From Symbiodinium natans (taxonomy: Eukaryota > Sar > Dinophyceae > Suessiales > Symbiodiniaceae), in NCBI GenBank assembly GCA_905221605.1, contig CAJNDS010002188.1:434001-498000 (forward strand): 64,000 nucleotides of DNA, written 5' to 3'. The notes beneath the pieces are model-generated. The model did no database searches and was not told the origin of the DNA. It saw nothing but the letters and a program-made list of their open reading frames with translations. This document shows, one piece after another, positions 11,501 to 23,500 of this stretch; the stretch's first letter is position 1, and the number at the start of each line of letters is the position of its first letter. The translations under genes and the position numbers were made by a program.

Positions 11501-14500
11501 TCACATTCTGTCAGCCTGCCCACCAAATCTGCAGCGTGGCGCCATTCACTGCAACGGACACAGGCACTGATGGCACTGTTCCAACTCACCGTATCCTTCT
11601 AGGCGAACAGAATCTGACACTCTTTATCACCTCTACATCACACTGCTTGTCTAAAAATCATGTGAAAGCGGAAACACATGTTGCTGTGATCTCCAAAGGT
11701 TCAGGGTCCATCTCGCAGCTCATGTCCTCCGCACTGCAGGGACACCAAACCAGTCAGGGGCATTAACAAATCAAAGCGTCCCCACTTCTTACTCTAGGTA
11801 TAGTCACCGGTAGCGTGAGAAAAGCATGACCTGTATGGAGCCCAGCGAGGTCTGCCAGCAAGCTTTCTCTGCACATGACTTTAATACAGAGTTCCAGCTG
11901 AATGCATCTGGATGTGTCTTCAGCTTTGACATCCTGTGCAGCAGCTGGAAACTTGACTGCCACCGTTCTCCGAGAGATGCGATCACCGAGTTCCAGGTGA
12001 TGACATCAGGAGTGGCTATTACATCTTCGTCGCTGTCCATGCTGCTCATGATCAGAAGGCCCATGGCCCAGTAGCTTTGGCTGCTGGCTGCGTGGATGGC
12101 CGCGTTGTAATGGATGGCATTGGGCCCCAGCTGATGCCTTCGAAGAACCCGCAGAACCAGCCAAGCCGTCCTGCGGAAACCGCCCTTGGCCAAGCTGTTC
12201 AACGCCCGGGTGATGAGGTGTGGCTTCCATCGCCACTCCTCCAAGACCTTGCCGTTGCAGCTGAATTCATCAACAGTGGACTTAAGACTTAGTCAGCGTC
12301 CTAGCTTCACATTGCGAAGGCGTGACAGCTGGAGCAACACAAGCACCTATGCTTGCCAACTGATGGAGCAACGGATTGACAAGGACGGGACACCGGCTGC
12401 AGAGCCGCCTCCACAGCCTCCAATGTCGCGTAGGGCCCACGCCGCAGCACCGCCGCCACCTCTGGCGGATCGCCTCTCCGTGCCTTGAGGCTGGGGAAAG
12501 AGGGCAAAGTCTTCCGCTTCCCCGCCACACCATCCAAGGGAACTTCGGAAAGACGCTCCATTGGTGCTCTGCGCAAGGGGCCATGGCAAACGGTCACGGG
12601 AAGCCCCAAGCCCTAAACGTCCGAAACCCTTTTAAGCTCCTGCTCGGTGTTGGGACTTCCTGAAAAGGCTTGCAATAAGCACCCTTCTGCAAAAGGCCCT
12701 TGGCAATGTTAGCACAGGCCAGGCCACCTTGTCAAAGGTCCCATCGTAAGTGGAGTCATACCAATCCCAACACCCCAAACCCAATAAACCTGCAAACCCT
12801 ATAAACCCATCAAACCATCAACCCGAAACCTTGAACCCACATCATCCAGCCTTCACCTCTCCAGGTTCGTCCATCCCATACAGACCCCAGGGCCCTACGT
12901 CTTTAGCTGTCTTCGTGTCTGCAGTCTGCTGCAAAAAGAAATGCGTGAGAAAGATGGGGGATCCAAACCCTTCTCTTGCTCACAAGGTGGTAACACCCCT
13001 GAATGAAACCGAAACCTTACCATATCAAGTGCAGAGACCTTTCAGATAATCAAGTGGCTCAAGCGGGGACAGAAAAGGGATGGTCATATACGAACTATCA
13101 TGCTGAATCATACGAAGTTCGGGACTGCGCCAACATCATCCAGCAACTCCTAAGGCTACACTAGAAACAAAGGCTCCACGGAGTCACATTTCGTCCCAGC
13201 CGATAGCCGACGTCGGCAGGTTTCAATGCCTGCGCAGCTTAGCTTCGCTAAAAGCACCTGCACCTGCCAGCCCCTCCTGCCGTAGTCACACGCGTGCAGG
13301 AGAGAGCTGACGGTTAATATGTCTGGCTGCAACTCGCATTGCATTGCAGCGAACAGTTGGATCACGTGCACCCACAAGCACACACTCTGGCATACAGAGA
13401 TCACAGAATTGTACAACGTCAAGTCGGTCAACCTAGAGCTGTAGAAGCCACGGAATAGCGGGAAGGCACGTTGCCAGATGGAATCGCTTGCAGCAACACT
13501 GATTACCGTGCTGGTCATAGCCATGTCGGCTTGAAGTGCGCAGCGCTTGCTGTTTGCCAGAACTGTCCAGGATTGCTGCCACGAAGAACGCACTTTCAAG
13601 GCAGGGTTGATGATAATTGCATCAAGGCGCAGAGTCAAAGAAGCATCAAGCATCAACGCCACCCCAGCTTGCCAACACCTCGCTGCATCGCATGCGTCCA
13701 CGGCCATGCTGAATGGCACGACATTGGGCCTCATGCTGTTCAAAAACAGCTCTTGTCGGAACGCGACAGCGCGCTCCCATTGAGCAGAACGAGCGCATGC
13801 ACCAACACTGGCACTAGCTGTGATGATGTCATATTGTCCGCCCTCCACGCGCACCGTGGTCAGCAGCTGCAAGGCCTGCAGCCAAAGCCCTCCTTTTTCA
13901 TGGGTGCTCATCACCGCATTGTAAGAAATGATGTCTTTTTGCCAGGATTCAGACATACCGCCGAACAAAGCCACGGCGCGATGCCACGGTGCCATGGCAC
14001 ACGTGGCACACGAGCTTACAAGTGTGTTGCAAGAGACCACGTCAGGCCGCATCCCGAGGCGGCATGCGGCCGAGAGTGCCGTCAACGCAATGTTCCACCG
14101 ACCAGCCTGTTCGCAGGCGCTAATTGCAGCATTTACCGAAATCTGGTTTGGTCTGATCATGTGCTTCCGCATTTCAGTCAGGCATAGGTTGGCTTCTTGC
14201 CACTTTCCTCCTCTGGCAGCAGCGCTTGTGACAGAGCTGCAGGCAATGACGTCCTCCTGCAGCTGATTCATCCGCAGCTCTCTTGCGATCAGCCAACCAT
14301 GCTCCCATCTCGCCCCCTTATCACATGCGGCAAGGGCTGCACTGTGGAGTACGGTATCGGCCTCTAAAGCAATTCGCCGACAGTTCTTCAAAATAGCTAC
14401 GGCTTGCATCCATCGCGTTCTGCAGGCACTGATGGTGGCTGAGGCCTTCTTCACGTTGGGCTGCGCACTTAGCTTCGAGAGGTTGATGTAAGCCACCAGC

Positions 14501-17500
14501 GCATGTGTCCATGCCACATGCGCTCTTCGTGATTGGAAGTTATCGCCTGTCTGCTCTGTAGGTCGTTGCCGCGCTTGAGGCTGTACCTGTACCTGTCCTT
14601 GGGGGCTTTCGCGCGGACGTGAGATCATATGCAGCCGCGACACCTTCCATGCTTTCGGCCGAGATGTGTGCACAACTGAAGTTGCACACTCGATCCATGC
14701 TTTGTTTCTGGGCGCTGGCGGCTGCGTCGTGTTTTTCCTGACATCTCTGACCGACAGTTCCGATTTCAGAAGCCGGCTACTGCAGCACTGCCTGGCCAGC
14801 AGAGAGCACTGTTTTCACCCTGCCCCGTGCAATGCTGCACACGTCATGTCACCGAGTTCGGTGAGCAGTGGCAGCGCAGCGTGAGCCCTCCGGCCTGAAA
14901 TGACTCTCGTGAGAATGGCTGAAAAAAGGCGCAAGAATCGACCCAGGCCCGGTCCTCGGCGACAGGCCTCAATCGCTGGACCAAAGCCTCAATCGTCTTG
15001 GTGAGCAACAATAGCAATGGCGGAGGTCCCCCGCTGTCGCCGCACGCCACACTATGCCACACTCTCCGGTTTGCCATTTTTTGCATCAAAGCGGCTGATC
15101 GCATCCGGGAGAATGCCGGCCGCCGGCATCTCTTGCCTCGATTGATACCCCCTGCCGCTATGACAGCACACACCGCCAGCAGCAGACTGTCAGCAGCAAC
15201 TACACTAACGTCACTAACTACACTGCACACAGCCGTCAGCGTGAGCTGCACGTGTCGAGGTGCCACAGGCCGAGGGCCCGCTGCCATCGACTTGAGGATG
15301 CGCAGGCACCCACGGCAGAGCTCATCGTGAGCCTGCGAAGCCATACGAGGGTCGTGAAGCACGACATCAGCACCCCAAAGAAAAGCCCCAGAAGAACACG
15401 GCCCCTTGACCCGTTCACCCGTTGCAGTCGAAGGCACACATTCGGCAGAACTCGCCGGCACTGCATCCTGGTGAGAAGCGACAGGGCTGCTTGCCACTGC
15501 GCCGCCTTGCTTAGAGCAGTCATAGCAGCAGTGCAACCGATCCTTGGATGCGACAAACTACCAGGTCATCGAACCAAAACAGTGACATGCATTCAAGGTG
15601 GTGCCCAATTGCCCTCAAGGTTTAGGTTTAAGATGTGGGCGCGACCATCCTCCCACGAAACCGAGCTGCACGTCGATGCCATCGTCAATCCCCCAGGAGG
15701 AGGCTAAACTCCGGAGGGCCACTTGCCAGTTCAGAGCCTGGGCTGCAGGAGGGGCATCCTAAGCTTGGGGGTTGTTCGCGCTATGTAGGAGCCATTTCCA
15801 GTGGGCAAGTGTCAGTACAACATCACTGTTATGAACTCTCCCTAAAGCCCCAACAAGCGCTCCCTACAGAAGAAGAAGAAGAAGACCAAGCCCTAAGCCC
15901 ATGTGCCATAGGAGAGCCAGGACGCCAACGCGGCAGCGCTAATGGCGGCACAGGAGGTCACAAAGTTCGGCAGCAGCGCAAAAGAACCCAGGCCGCTCTG
16001 GAGCTCGAAGGCCTTAGTCATGCCAACCCCCCGGTCGGTCTTTCCGTGCATGATGGTCCCCTCGTGCTTGTCATTCTGCAGCCCTCTGATCTTTAGGGTA
16101 CCCAAGAAGGGGAATTGATTTTTATGATGCTTGGCTCCAGCCTGCCTTCTCCCACTGCAGCTTCCCGACTGCCTAAGTGAAAAAACGCGCAGAGAGCTGC
16201 ACAGGAGAAGCATGGACTAAGCTGAAGCGTTGTCATAACGACGATACCACCACTCCAACGGGCAAGGTGCATCCATGGCGGTGCCGAAAGTGACGATGTC
16301 GGGAAGAAGGCCATGTTGCCGAATGCCCTCGCATCCACATCTAGTCAGCACAGCTCCTTCAAAGCCTCTTCACGCTGGCACACCTAATTCCTGAGGGCAC
16401 GTCCTCAACAAAGTCCAGTGCAGCCGGCCAATCCTGCGACTTGCCCGTTTGTCGCCTACACAGCCTCATCAACTGGAACACTGGGGGAGTGGATGTGAGG
16501 AGAAGGTACACCAACCTCATATGAGCAGTCCTGGACTCTTGCGCAGGCTGCGATCGCACTGTTGCAGCCTAAGGTCCGTGTCGGGACACACTGCACTTGG
16601 GCCATGTTGTTCAAAGTCGTTCAGCTACTCAGCATGCAGCATGCTGAATGGCAAGGACATGTCGGTCCGACACTGCTGATCTGGCCATGGAGCAGACCCC
16701 GTCGAGCTGGATCTGTGTGTGGTGGAGCAAGTTGAACACGTCCATCGCCGCTTCGCTCCGGCCACTTTGGACACAGGCATTCAAGGCCGAGCTGAAACAA
16801 ACAACCTCAAATTGGGTCTTCGAGTCGCAACTGGACACTCATACCATGTCGAATCAAGAGCAACCATCAGGTCGAAACGCAAGGTAGCCAGAAACTAGAA
16901 CTGGGCATCAACATCACCACATTCCCCGCCAGACATGTTAAGAAGGGCCAATGCTGTTCTGCGGACGTCGGAGAACGGCGACCAGCAGCACCGACCACAC
17001 ATTATCATCCAGTGGTTCACAGGAATCAAAGGTAAGGGCAAGGGGATCAAAGTGCTTCGAAGCTACTGACCACGTCAGATCCATGAAAGTGAATCAAGAG
17101 ACCTACTGAATGGTTCGTGATCGCGAGTCGCGAGCGTTGCATCCAGAACGAATGCTAAGCATAGTGTTGAGGCGAGGGTGTTCTCAGCCATGCAACTCAA
17201 ATCTCTGAGGTGGGGTCTTCAGGTGCAGGGGGGCAAATGGGAGCAAGAGCATCCGTGCGCATACGTGTTGTACTCCGGCATAGTTCTGCGTGCTGGGAAG
17301 CTGCAGATGCTAGAAGTGCATCGCAGCAAGTGCTTAAGCTAGGCTAGCCACGTTCGATGCCAGCCGTCCACCATGCACCACGTGCAAGAAGTCCAGGCAG
17401 CGCATCCACTGGCTTGATTCCTCATAAGCGCCGATGACTGTGCCGGAGCCTGCGGTGCCACAGCACTCATGAGGCTAGAAACCGACGGTTTTGCTCAAGG

Positions 17501-20500
17501 ATTGGCTGACGATGATGAGGCCAAGCCGGGCCAAGCCGCTAAGAGCATCCGGAGAAATGGCGATGGATTGCATGGTGCTCCACCAATCCAGTGCAGAGCG
17601 CCACGCATCTGGCCCAGCAAAGCTCAAGGCGGCCAGTGCCTCACTCTTCCCTTTCGCGCATGCATGTCTTTCTGATGCAACACACCATCACATGCGGAAT
17701 CATGCCGGCGCTATCATGAGCAGAAGGAGTTTACCTCTACAGTGCTGCCAGAATTGCCCATTGGCAACCTCAACCAGCTGCCAATGTAGCTCAGCGGCAC
17801 TGTTGAAGCTGACGGCATCCGCGCGATGCCCGGCCTGCGAAAGGCCGAAGAGTAGTCCGGCCGCGCTCTTCCAGCGACCTCCCTCTTGGCAAGCACTGAT
17901 CAAAGAAGTGCACGCGATGCCGTCTGCTCGCACACCCAGCGTCTCCATGTCAATGAGCAAGGCCAGCACCTGCTCCCACCTGCCTTGTCTGCGCAATATG
18001 CGGCTCAAGGAAGTGTAGAGGACGAAGTCTGATGGGACAGCAGACTCTCGCATGGCAGTCAGTAATGTAACAGCGCGTTGCCAGAGAGAAGCCGCTCCAC
18101 ACGCGTCAACAGCAAGGCTGTAAGTTATGCAATCAGGTGCTGTCGTCGATACCGTAGGGTCCAACAGGCTCAAGGCCACCGCCCATGCGCTTTGCACAGC
18201 ACAGCTTCGTATGACGTTGTTGACCGTCACAGTGGTGGGCGACATGTTCATCTGGAGCAGAAGCTCGAACATGAAGAGGGCTGTCGCCCATCGGCCCGCA
18301 GAGGACATGGCGCCCAACGCAGAGTTGTAGCTGACAATATCGGGCGTCACGAAAGCCTGGCTCATGCAAGCCATGATGTCAAGCGCCCGTTGCCAGAGGC
18401 CGCACTTCTCGCAAGCGGCAATGGCGCAATTGTAGTGGAAGACGTTTGTCTCGACGTCCTGGACAGGGCATGCTGCAGGGTTCAAGCATGTGGGGCACAA
18501 GAAAGATTGCAACCAATCTAGGGCATCATGTTCTTTCTCAGGCTGGTGCCAGTCTGCAATAGATAAGAGCAAGAGAGAAAGCAAAGAGAAGCAAGTAAAA
18601 ACTCAGCATTGTTTCGCACACCTGGATCCCCAATTTGTCTCATCCAACCCAACCTTACACGTAGGAGGGGGCGGGGGTGGGCCCTCTTGAACCGGAAGCC
18701 AAAATGTGCAAGATGGGCTGGGGCGCAGCTGTCTTCATGCTCTTGATGGCACCCCAGACTTTGTCCAACTGTCTTGATCGGGCCAGCTTGCTCAAGAAGG
18801 AAGTGGCCAGACCTGGTGAATCCCAGGGACAAGAGACATAAGCAGAAAGCCAAACACATGGCAATGGCTGGCAGCACACTGGCATTGCAATGAGGGTGGG
18901 TTCAGCTTTCTGGCAAGGAGCGTGGTCGGGCCCGCCATTTCGACAGCAGCGAGTGGGGAAGCCAAGGCAAATCCTGGTTCACCGCGGCATGATCCAACTC
19001 AAGTCGAACTCGTCACGCTAAGCGTCAGTGGAATATCAAAAACCCTACCATTTGCTGACGTCGCCGTCCTCCGACAGGCCCTGCTCGATGGGCAATTTGA
19101 CGCCAGGCTTGCGACTTCCACCTTCCATGCCGTCGCTCCCACTGTTGCCACCGTGGCCACTGCCCTCATCGCTGCGGTGCGGTCCAGGCCACGCTCCGTG
19201 GCGAGTGTCCGCATCGCGCAGGCTCTGCGCACTTGGGTGCTTGCCGGGGCCCACGTGGCTGGCTCAGATCCCGGCCAGCTGACAAGGAAAGCCCGAAAGC
19301 ACCGCACTCAGGCAACAAAGGGCTTCAGGCGCCTTCTTCTTGCATTCACACAGAGATTTCCGGAAATTTCTGAAATGAGTCGTGTTGTTCTAGCCCGGCA
19401 GTTCTTACTTGTTCCTATTTTCTACAGGGCTCTGGAAGACAGAGCACTTGTGCTACTGTAAGCCAAACTCAGCAGCTCAATCGTTTGCAGCCTCGAAAAA
19501 CAACTTAAAGACAAACAACGCACCGTGCAACAAGGAGAGAACATCATGAACATCGTGTGGCCATGCCACGAATGCTGGCACCTCTCTCCAGGTTTGTCTT
19601 CTGTATGATTCATATGACCTAACCGATGACTGCTTGTGAAACGTCGGCATGATTCTAGAAGCTGACCCACAGCAACTAGAGATCCCTGCAGATCTTGTGG
19701 AATGGGCAAAGTCACCTCGCATTCTACGCCATCAGAGTTTAGGAATGCCAGCCGGTGCCGGTGGAGCCAGTTGCGAGGGCTGAAGGTGAGATCGGCTTCA
19801 AACGTGCTCACGCTTGTGTAGAGGGCATCCTTGAAAGCAATGCTAGTAACAGCTAGTAGAGAGAGTAAAGACATGTAAAGACTTGTTCGACAAAGCCCGA
19901 CTGCCCGCTGAGGCGCACAAACTGTCGGCGACCCGATGTGAGCCAGGTGACAGCGGATCTGGTGCTGCCGTCCAGTCACAATTCGAATATCCAGCAAACT
20001 CGCTGCACCTCTCTAGGAACTCTCGCTTGCTGGGTGCTCTCACTCTTTAGAAGCTTCGTCTGACTCTCCCGCGCAAGGTAACAATTAAGAGGCGGACCCA
20101 TGGGCGCCATGGCCGAACGCAGGACGCGCAGGCACGTGGCGCTGGGCCGGCCCCGGCCCCCGCAGGAGCTGCGCACACTTTGGCGCTGCACCCGTGCGGT
20201 GATGGCTCGGGAGCGTGGGGTACCCCGTGAGAGGACGACATAGTCCCGGACGATCTGGCCAGCAGACAGCTGCACCTGACTCGGCATGTCTCCAGCATTC
20301 TTGGCCCTCTGAGAAGCAGGAGAGAAGCGCACACACCTGGAGGTCATCGTAGGCACGATGCGACTTGGCCAGCAGCAGCAGGCCCTCATGCCACGGCTGC
20401 TGCAAGAAACTGTCACTCTGGAACATTTGGCAACACCATGGTGGGCAAGGCTCCGAATTCGGAACGTCCAGCCGGTGAAGAAATCCGTAGTTGCACGTCG

Positions 20501-23500
20501 GATCTTTCAGAATTCGTGCTCCAGCCCACTTTTCCTGCTCAGGTCGTTTGCTGTGGACAGACTTCAGAAGCCTGCTGAAGATTTAATTTCTTGTTTAAAA
20601 TTTAAAATTGTTAAAAAGAAAGTTTATCTGCCCCGGGGCCGGGGCCTGCGCAAAGGTGCTTAGCTGGCGCTGCGGCAGGTTGCCATCATGCACCTGCGGA
20701 AACCGCAGCTGCACATATTCCACAAGCTTCATACAGCTTCCCCGGTTATGGGCGCCTCCCACCCCGGCGGCTTGAACAGCAGGGCCCGATCTGCCAGCTC
20801 GAAGACGACCTGGCTTGCTGCAGGTTCTGCATTCTGCGATGATGATGCTTGCTGGCTCTTTTGGTGGCCTTGCCCCATCACTTGGTGCATCGTACCACTT
20901 CCAAGTTTCTGGCAAGTTGCATGAGGCGCGTCTGCAGCACCTGCGACCGATCCTCTCCAAAGCGAAGCACCGCCAGTGTCGGAGACTTCCGCCTCCCGTG
21001 TCCTCAAGCAGGCGGCAGCCTCGGCCGAAGTCTTCTCACATCTGCTCACTGAAGTGCTTCGTACTTTCAAAGCACCTCAAGCACCCGCAACATGGCGCAG
21101 CCTGCACGAGGCCAGCGCGAACGCAGCCCGCAAGCTTGCAGGCCGCGATGGTGCCCAGCACGTCTTGCGTGGCCATTGGAAGCCCCAGCTGCAATCTGCT
21201 CATGGCTTCATCCTGCACGTGCAACAAGAGGCCAGCACCTTAGTACATTTCAAGGAGCAGGCCAATGTTTGCATGCTGCCAGTTGCTTATGCACCCCAAT
21301 ATTTCCCAATGCACAAGGAGCTGGAAGGATCGCTAGCAGCACCCAAGGCAGTCGCCAGAAGACCCTCAGCACACCGCAAGGAAGCACAAGGAAGCGCAAA
21401 CCCCGAATCACACCACAATATCCACCATCTATTGCACCAGCTGGCCATCATGCAACTTGTGACGAGCAGCCTCCGACGTCATCTGCTGCAGCTGCCGGAT
21501 GGTCAATGCCTCAAGGAAACGCCATCAAACTTCAACTGAAGCGAAAGGGCCCATAGAGCAGCCTGACGGGAAGCTGGAGCCAGGATGCAATGATGGACTC
21601 GGACCCAGCCACAAGGTTTGCACCCAGCATCGCACACGACCACCAAAACGAAGACAGCTCCTGGGGGACCAGCGGTGACCTACCCACCCGGTGGACCCTA
21701 CCCGAAGACATTTTTGGTTCCTGTCCTGAGGGCTTGCCAGCTGCTCCGACTGAAGCGCGTTGACCAGGCCGGCATGGATAGCAACAGGGTCCTCCACCAA
21801 CTGCCTCGCCAAGGCTCGCAGAGAAGCTGGCCACGCAGGCGAGCAGGTCTGAATGCCGGCGGGCATGAGCTCCCCCACTTTGGGCAATTCATAGGCCAGT
21901 TGCTGAGCCCGCCTCAGAATCTGAGACCCAAAGGCAGAACCAACAGCAGACCGCTTGGTGTATAGAATTGCCTGCATTGACCCTCATATCTGCCCCAACT
22001 CCAAACATCAGGACTTCATGCCCGAAACCATACCGGTGAATCGTTTCAAAAACGGTGGCCCAACATGCAGCATGCACCGCCAAGCTGCTGCAGGGTCTGC
22101 CGGCTGATGGCATCGGGCTGCACCTATCTGAAGGCACTTGTCACCAAGACAAACCAAAACCCCTTGGAGCTCGCTTGCTTCTCATGCCACAGTCATGCAC
22201 ACGCCAACTACTGCAGGGCACTGCGCTGGCTTCCATCTTGCCGAAGATATGCAGCGACAGGGGCCACCGACCCGCTTCGGAGAATGATTTCATCAAGACG
22301 CTGTGCGTTGCCACATCGCCAGTGGCCAACTTCTGCTCCAGCTGCTGATGCAGTGCCAAACGCCAATGCTCGGCTGGCAGGGAACCCAGTGCAGCGGAAG
22401 ACTGTCGCCTGGACCAAAGCAGATCTTGGACAGAGAGAGGCCACCGGCTTGCAGAGTTGAACGCGCTGATGAGCATGCTCCCTGTGATCATATCACGGCG
22501 TACACATCTGCCGCACATGTGTCGTAGCAACTGCGCAGCGTTGGGCCATGAGCCCGAGATCGACACCAGCGCCGCATTGAAGGCAACGGTATCTGGGATG
22601 GTTGTGGCGGACAGCAATCGCAACAAGTCCACCGCTCTGGGCCAAGCCCTCCAAGGGCAAGCACGCAAGACAGCCGTGTAGCTGACCAGGTCCGGCAGCA
22701 CCTTTACGTGCCAACAAGCAGCTTGTGTGTCTCAGCGACACAAAAGAAACGCGCAACCTGGTCATCAGTGAAATGTACTTCCCACCTGCGCTCTGCTCAT
22801 GTTCATCAGCAACTCCACTGCGGCTCTCCATTGGCTGTGCTGAGCACAGGCTTTGAGGACACTTGTGTAACCTCGGGGCAAGCATTTTGGCCCTCACTCT
22901 TGATTGGAAAGATCTGTCAACTGGGTGTTCTGGCGGACGAGAATACACCCGCTGCGGCTCCCTCGTCCACACACGACTCTTGGGCACACCCTGATTTTGT
23001 CCAGGACACATACGAGGTCGGGGGCGATGGCCGCCTTTGACCTCAGCTGGGTAAGCTTGATCCTCCGCTTTTGTTGCACACGCAGCATGAAGCAGAGCAG
23101 CATCGATGGTAGAACTCCCAGGGCCAACTCCCAATGGCCACCTGGCCGCGTCAGTGCAAAAATCAGCCACCTCACGACTCACCTCCCTCAACCCCACCTG
23201 CACCATGGGCATCCATGGCAAGGCCATAGGAGACCACATCAGGCTTCACCCGGGCATCCACAAGCAATGCCAGGACACACAAGGCCAGCTGCCAGTGCCC
23301 ACTCCTTCCGAGACGTTCCAGCGCTGCGACTCTGGGAGACGTGACTCAAACTAAAGCCCTGTCCTCCGGCAGGCTCTGGCTACATTGTTGAAGGTGATGC
23401 TGTTGCATTGAAAGCCAAGGCCCTCTGTAAGGAGGGCTGCCAGCGCCCTTTGCCAGCAAACCGCCGCGGCAAATGCTCCCAGGACTTCGTTGCGGCTGAT

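Noticed and set aside
12770-12840. Possible second telomere-like array (AAACCC units)
   Set aside because: Units are too irregular, with no run of three exact heptamers.
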